From: Pseudoclavibacter sp. RFBB5
GTDB lineage: Bacteria; Actinomycetota; Actinomycetes; Actinomycetales; Microbacteriaceae
Direction of reading: 5' to 3'
NCBI RefSeq assembly: GCF_002931555.1
Contig: NZ_PSTZ01000001.1
Location: 124,001-188,000, forward strand
DNA: 64,000 nt
Each line of letters starts with the position of its first letter. Within the stretch, counting starts at the first letter, position 1. A model generated the notes under the pieces. That model saw nothing but the letters and a program-made list of their open reading frames with translations, was not told the origin of the DNA and searched no databases. Position numbers and translations under genes: made by a program. Shown here one piece after another: positions 59,869-64,000 of the stretch.

Positions 59869-61137
59869 CTAGACGCGGGCATCCTCGAGCACGTAGCCGG
59901 CCTCACCGTGCGAGACGGTGTCGAGGCCTGCGATCTCGTCCTCGTCCTTCACGCGGAAGCCGATCGTCTTGTGGATGACGAACCCGATGATGAACGCGCC
60001 GACGAAGGAGTAGGCCATGACCGCGAAGGCTGCGATGGCCTGCACGAGGAGCTGTGTGCCGTCACCGCCGAGGAAGAGGCCGGTTCCGTTGGCGAAGAAG
60101 CCCAGGTAGAGGGTTCCGATGAGGCCGCCGACGAGGTGGATGCCGACCACGTCGAGCGAGTCGTCGAGGCCCAGCTTGAACTTGAAGTCGATCGCGAGGG
60201 CGCAGACCGCACCGGCGATGACGCCGAGGAGGATCGCCCAGACCGGGTCGAGGGATGCGCAGGCCGGGGTGATGGCGACGAGACCGGCGACGGCACCGGA
60301 CGCGGCACCGACCGAGGTTGGCTTGCCGTCGCGGATCTTCTCGACGACGAGCCAGGCGAGGAGCGCCGCCGCGGGGGCCGCGATGGTGTTGACGACGGCG
60401 AGGGCGGCGACGCCGTCAGCGGCGAGCTCGGAGCCGGCGTTGAAGCCGAACCAGCCGAACCAGAGGAGGCCGGCGCCCAGGAGGACGAAGGGCGGGTTGT
60501 GGGGGACGTGCGCTCCCTTGCCGAAGCCGACGCGACGCCCGAGGACGAGGGCGAGGGCGAGGGCTGCCGCACCGGCGCAGATGTGCACTGCCGTGCCACC
60601 GGCGAAGTCGATGACGCCGACGCCGAACGTCTCCTGCAGCCCGTAGGTGATCCAGCCGCCGTAGGCGAAGGAGCCGTCGTCGGCGAGGCCGAAGTTGAAG
60701 ACCCAGCTGGCAACGGGGAAGTAGACGACGGTCGCCCAGATGCCGGCGAAGATCATCCACGAACCGAACTTCGCGCGGTCGGCGATGGCGCCGGACACGA
60801 GGGCGACGGTGATGATCGCGAAGGTCGCCTGGAAGGCGGCGAACGCGAGCGGCGGGTAGGCGGCGTCTTCCGGGACCTCGAGGAGGCTGGAGAGCCCCAT
60901 CGCGGACGGGTCGATCGCGAAGAGCGGGCTCAGGCCGTCAGCTGCCGGGAAGGCGATCGAGTAGCCGTAGAGCACCCACAGCACGCCGATCAGGCCGATC
61001 GCGCCGAAGCTCATCATCATCATGCTGATCACGCTCTTCGCCTTCACGAGGCCGCCGTAGAAGAAGGCGAGTCCAGGTGTCATCAGCAGCACGAGCGCCG
61101 CCGCGAAGAGGATGAATGCGGTATTTCCTTGATCCAT
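59869..61137 (-). CDS. amt: Ammonium transporter
   Basis: This 422-aa, 11-helix Amt/MEP/Rh protein has the family signatures LMTPGLAFFYGGLVKAKSVISMMMMS, the DFAGGTAVHICAG segment bearing the first pore His, and HLVGGLIGTLYLGFF with the second pore His. It conducts ammonium under nitrogen limitation. ATG 61137 (MDQGNTAF) has AGAGGTC upstream; an in-frame extension of 46 residues is basic and lacks a signal function. No glnK (PII) gene follows, as it does in many bacteria; a strong hairpin ends the unit. Confidence 0.95.
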   Translation of the reverse strand: MDQGNTAFILFAAALVLLMTPGLAFFYGGLVKAKSVISMMMMSFGAIGLIGVLWVLYGYSIAFPAADGLSPLFAIDPSAMGLSSLLEVPEDAAYPPLAFAAFQATFAIITVALVSGAIADRAKFGSWMIFAGIWATVVYFPVASWVFNFGLADDGSFAYGGWITYGLQETFGVGVIDFAGGTAVHICAGAAALALALVLGRRVGFGKGAHVPHNPPFVLLGAGLLWFGWFGFNAGSELAADGVAALAVVNTIAAPAAALLAWLVVEKIRDGKPTSVGAASGAVAGLVAITPACASLDPVWAILLGVIAGAVCALAIDFKFKLGLDDSLDVVGIHLVGGLIGTLYLGFFANGTGLFLGGDGTQLLVQAIAAFAVMAYSFVGAFIIGFVIHKTIGFRVKDEDEIAGLDTVSHGEAGYVLEDARV

Positions 61138-61370
61138 CGTTGTAGACCTCTCTGCAAGGGGACGCCGTGGGCGTCGGGGTGCACTCAGCTTGCGCTCAGG
61201 CTGTTTCGCCTGTGAGGCCGTGGTGTTACGCGAACGAATGAAGTTCATGTCCGGCGTGTTTCCGCGGTGTCGCACGAACCGCGGTCTCGCCTTGCGCTAT
61301 GTGACGCCCTGAGTAGTCCGGCGTAGCTGCGGTCTTACGGTTGCGGGTGGGCTCTGCCTACCATCCCCGC

Positions 61371-62240
61371 ATGAGCACCTCGGCCTCCCTCGTCCAAGAC
61401 GCATCCGTCGATCGCGCCCAGTTCAACCGAGACTGGGAGGCGTGGCACGTCGAGCACGAGAAGCGGCGCACCGACGGGCACGGCTTCCTCGCGGTGACGA
61501 GCCTCACGTTCCTCTCGGAGGAACCGCAGGCCATCGAGGGCATCCCAGGTGCCTGGTCGTTGGAGGACGGTCAGGCGGTCGTCGACCTCGCGGACGGCGA
61601 GACCCTCGAGGCCGACGGGCTGCTCCTGCAGGGTCCGCGCCTTCACCGCTTCCCGTGCATCGCCGAGCGCGACGGGGTCAGCGCCCGCGCCGGGAAGGTG
61701 TTCATCGAGATCGCCAAGCGCGGCGGCTTCACGATCGTGCGCCCCCGCGACCCCGACTACGACTATCTGGCCTCCTACTCGGGCACCCCCACGTACCTGC
61801 CCAACCTGCGCTGGCGCGCCCAGGGCAGCTTCGAGGCGTTCGACGAGCCCCGCGACGTCACGGTCGGCGCGGCCGTCGAGGGGCTCGAGCACGTGTACTC
61901 CTCACCTGGCAAGGTCACCTTCGAGCTGCGCGGCGAGCGGTTCTCGCTCACGGCCTTCAACGGCCACGAGGCCGGCTCGCTGCTCGTGCTGTTCACGGAT
62001 GCGACGAGCGGGCTCACGACGTACGCCGCGAACCGCGCCCTCTCGGTCTCGGCTCCGGATGCGGACGGCCGCGTCACGGTCGACTTCAACCGCGCCGTGA
62101 ACCTGCCGTGCGCGTACACGGTCTTCGCGACGTGCCCGCTGCCTCCCGCCGAGAACCGGCTGCCGGTGGGCATCGAGGCTGGCGAGAAGACGCCGCTGTC
62201 CAAGGCCGGCGGCGACGCGGGGAGTGAGCCCGCCGTATGA
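61371..62240 (+). CDS. DUF1684 family protein
   Basis: This 289-aa protein has the conserved DUF1684 pattern: FNRDWEAWHVEHEKRRTDGHGFLAVTSLTFL at the start, NLRWRAQGSFEAFDEP in the middle, and the C-terminal DFNRAVNLPCAYTVFATCPLPPAENRLPVGIEAGEK. The biochemical role is unknown. ATG 61371 is preceded by TACCAT (61359-61364) at exactly six bases, so a leaderless start is likely; an in-frame ATG 30 bases upstream has no such support. It overlaps the acetyltransferase gene by four bases. Confidence 0.88.
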   Translation: MSTSASLVQDASVDRAQFNRDWEAWHVEHEKRRTDGHGFLAVTSLTFLSEEPQAIEGIPGAWSLEDGQAVVDLADGETLEADGLLLQGPRLHRFPCIAERDGVSARAGKVFIEIAKRGGFTIVRPRDPDYDYLASYSGTPTYLPNLRWRAQGSFEAFDEPRDVTVGAAVEGLEHVYSSPGKVTFELRGERFSLTAFNGHEAGSLLVLFTDATSGLTTYAANRALSVSAPDADGRVTVDFNRAVNLPCAYTVFATCPLPPAENRLPVGIEAGEKTPLSKAGGDAGSEPAV

Positions 62241-63337
62241 CGCAGACCGCATCCGTCGCGACGCAGGATGCACGCGCGACGCCGTCCGCGGCTGTGCGCG
62301 TCCGCGAGTCGCGGCCCGCCGACTGGCCAGAGGTGGTCCGGGTCAGCGAGGCGGCCTTCGCGGCCGGGCCGTACGGTCACCTGCCCGTCGGCGAGGAGCG
62401 ACAGCGCCTCGTGCGCGACGTCGAGGGCCGGGCCGCGGCGGGCAGCGTGCTCGTGGCGGAGCGTCTGACTGAGCGTCGGGCAGAGCAGGCCAGCGAGATC
62501 CTCGGCACGCTCAGCATCGCGCGGGCGGGCGCCGGCCCATCGCGGCTCGCGGTCGCCGACGAGGCCGAGGTTCGGCTCCTCGCCGTCTCGCCGACCGCCC
62601 AGCGGCTCGGCGTCGCGAGGCGCCTCATGCTCGCGGCGAGCGAGACCGCCCTCGGCTGGGGTGCGTCCGCGCTCGTGCTCGACACGGGTGACCGCAACTC
62701 CGCGGCGCAGGCGCTCTACGAGGGGCTCGGCTACCGGCGCACCAACGAGCCCGGCCAGCCCGGCCAGCGCGGCGTCGCGAGCGAGGGACGCATCCCGCAC
62801 GTCGACTACCGGCTGCAGCTGCAACCCGCCCCGGGCGTCGTCGTGCGGCTCGTGCGACCCAGCGAGGTCGACGCGGTCGCCGAGCTGTCGCTGCGCGCCT
62901 ACGAGCTCGAGTACAGCATCTCCGGCAGCTACCGCGACGACATCATCTCCGTCGGCGAGCGGGCGGCGGCCCATCAGGTGTGGGTGGCGGTGGATCCGCA
63001 GAGCGGCGAGCTGCTCGGATCCGTCGCGACGCCGAAGCCGGGGGAGCACCTCACCTCGTTGCCGCAGCGTGATGACGAGCTCGACTTCCGGCTCTTGGCG
63101 GTCGACCCGAGCGCCCGCGGACGCGGTGTCGGGGCCGCGCTCACGACGCTCGTGATCGAGCTCGCACGGTTGCGGGGTCTGCGTCGAGTCGTCATGAACA
63201 GCGGCCCGCAGATGGTGCGCGCTCACCGCCTGTACGAGCGCCTCGGGTTCTCGATCCTCGAGTCGCGCGTGCGCACCGTCGATCCGGGTGACGGCCGCGC
63301 GCCGTTCCAGCTGCTCGCGTTCTCGATCGACGTGTGA
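62237..63337 (+). CDS. Double-domain GNAT N-acetyltransferase
   Basis: This 366-aa protein has two GNAT domains. The first (about residues 17-175) has the acetyl-CoA loop LAVSPTAQRLGVARRLM and ALYEGLGYRR. The second (about 200-366) has LAVDPSARGRGVGAALTTLVIE and RLYERLGFSI. Tandem GNAT enzymes in actinobacteria include mycothiol synthase, but key flanking motifs and context do not point to MshD, so the substrate is left open. It is translationally coupled to the DUF1684 gene. Confidence 0.88.
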   Translation: MTQTASVATQDARATPSAAVRVRESRPADWPEVVRVSEAAFAAGPYGHLPVGEERQRLVRDVEGRAAAGSVLVAERLTERRAEQASEILGTLSIARAGAGPSRLAVADEAEVRLLAVSPTAQRLGVARRLMLAASETALGWGASALVLDTGDRNSAAQALYEGLGYRRTNEPGQPGQRGVASEGRIPHVDYRLQLQPAPGVVVRLVRPSEVDAVAELSLRAYELEYSISGSYRDDIISVGERAAAHQVWVAVDPQSGELLGSVATPKPGEHLTSLPQRDDELDFRLLAVDPSARGRGVGAALTTLVIELARLRGLRRVVMNSGPQMVRAHRLYERLGFSILESRVRTVDPGDGRAPFQLLAFSIDV

Positions 63338-63453
63338 CCTAGCGGGCCGCCCCGCGCGAGTCTGGACGTTGCCCAGGAGCCACCGATCCGACGCGGAGGT
63401 CGGTTCCGAATGATGGTGGAAGCGTCGCAGGGTGCGGCGCGGGAAGGCAACCA

Positions 63454-64000
63454 ATGACTGAGATCCTCGCTCACCACGGCCTGCTCACCGACACGAAGCT
63501 CCACGTCGACGACACGGGCGGGACTGGCCGCCCTGTTGTGCTCATCCACGGCTGGCCCCTCTCGGGAGAGGCCTGGAATCACCAGGTGCCGGCATTCGAG
63601 GCGGCCGGCCACCGCGTGGTGACCTACGACCGCCGCGGCTTCGGCCGCAGCGACAAGCCGCTGACCGGATACAGCTACGACGACTTCGCGGACGACCTGC
63701 AGGCCGTCCTCGAGGCCCTGAACCTGCGCGACGTGACGCTCGTCGGCTTCTCCATGGGTGGCGGCGAGGTGGCACGCTACCTCGCCAAGTTCGGTGACGA
63801 GCGCGTGCACAGCGTCGTCTTCGCATCCGCCGTGCCGCCGTACCTGCTGAAGACGCCCGCCAACCCCGACGGCCCCCTCGAAGCGGGGGAAGCCGCGAAG
63901 ATGACGGCCGCGCTCACCGCGAACCAGGAGTCGTTCTACGACGACTTCATCACCACGTTCTACTCGGTCGACGGCACGCTCGTCGTGTCAGAAGCCGAGC
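63454..64000 (+). CDS. Alpha/beta hydrolase, non-heme chloroperoxidase-like (3' end outside window)
   Basis: The frame opens at ATG 63454 with GGGAAGG upstream and runs past the right edge (182 codons visible). Motifs are the oxyanion loop VLIHGWPLSGEAW, VTYDRRGFGRSDKP and the nucleophile elbow LVGFSMGGGEVARY. These match cofactor-free haloperoxidase/perhydrolase-type hydrolases (arylesterase family). The catalytic Asp and His lie beyond the window. Confidence 0.88.
   Translation, partial: MTEILAHHGLLTDTKLHVDDTGGTGRPVVLIHGWPLSGEAWNHQVPAFEAAGHRVVTYDRRGFGRSDKPLTGYSYDDFADDLQAVLEALNLRDVTLVGFSMGGGEVARYLAKFGDERVHSVVFASAVPPYLLKTPANPDGPLEAGEAAKMTAALTANQESFYDDFITTFYSVDGTLVVSEAE

Noticed and set aside
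61203-61229. GlnR-type box (GTAAC...GAAAC on the minus strand) upstream of amt
   Set aside because: The two half-motifs are 17 bases apart, which does not fit the 6-base spacing of the known consensus; a chance match is likely.
62237-63337. Mycothiol synthase (mshD)
   Set aside because: Tandem GNAT layout fits, but the sequence lacks blocks I would expect, and the gene is coupled to a DUF1684 gene; left as generic double GNAT.

Overview
The window is GC-rich, densely coding DNA. Its features fit an actinobacterium, most likely of the family Microbacteriaceae: GTG starts are common, genes are joined by ATGA/GTGA overlaps, DUF222/HNH (13E12-type) and DUF7882-like proteins are present, and the hexamer GGATGC/GCATCC is strikingly frequent. 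That placement is inferred from content, not from a marker gene. I found no rRNA, tRNA, CRISPR array, insertion sequence or prophage. The window begins inside an alditol-oxidase-type gene and ends inside an alpha/beta hydrolase.

Layout. 1-8.6 kb: a TetR regulator with a double-palindrome operator and a YhgE/Pip membrane protein, then housekeeping genes (GPP34 protein, XRE-cupin regulator, ferritin, NUDIX hydrolase, exonuclease III). 8.7-11.5 kb: a four-gene ABC exporter operon with its own small winged-helix regulator and two tandem palindromes over its promoter. 11.6-15.5 kb: a membrane-anchored adaptor with a peptidoglycan-binding motif, a 200-aa ABC ATPase, an FtsX/MacB-like permease, a 104-aa secreted two-cysteine peptide and a lipoprotein. 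This resembles a bacteriocin or peptide export and immunity locus. 15.6-31.1 kb: a second GPP34 protein, the large NAD-glutamate dehydrogenase, a Gfo/Idh/MocA oxidoreductase, a polar amino-acid ABC transporter, an esterase, and a PlsC plus glycosyltransferase pair. 31.2-36.4 kb: a copper/heme operon (His-rich membrane protein, CopC, PCuAC, Tat-exported Dyp peroxidase, PepSY membrane protein).

37.3-52.5 kb is the most striking region. One tightly packed run of ten genes encodes a complete Opp/Dpp-type ABC importer (binding protein, two permeases, two ATPases), an S33 prolyl-type aminopeptidase, an M24B Xaa-Pro aminopeptidase, a GH36 alpha-galactosidase and two different cysteine/zinc beta-L-arabinofuranosidase-type hydrolases (GH127/GH146 group). 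None of the enzymes has a signal peptide. These activities match the bonds in plant extensins and related hydroxyproline-rich glycoproteins: Hyp-linked beta-L-arabinofuranosides, Ser-linked alpha-galactose and Pro/Hyp-rich peptide. I propose an import-first system for glycosylated Hyp/Pro-rich peptides.

52.7-64 kb: a DUF222/HNH protein, a manganese catalase, an APC permease, a guanidine-III riboswitch in front of a paired SMR (Gdx/SugE) guanidinium exporter, a lytic transglycosylase lipoprotein that appears to lack a canonical start codon, a small DUF7882-like protein, a HutD/Ves-like protein, an ammonium transporter, a DUF1684 protein and a double-GNAT acetyltransferase.

Many genes have a TAGCGT-like -10 box exactly six bases before the start codon, so leaderless transcription appears to be common here.
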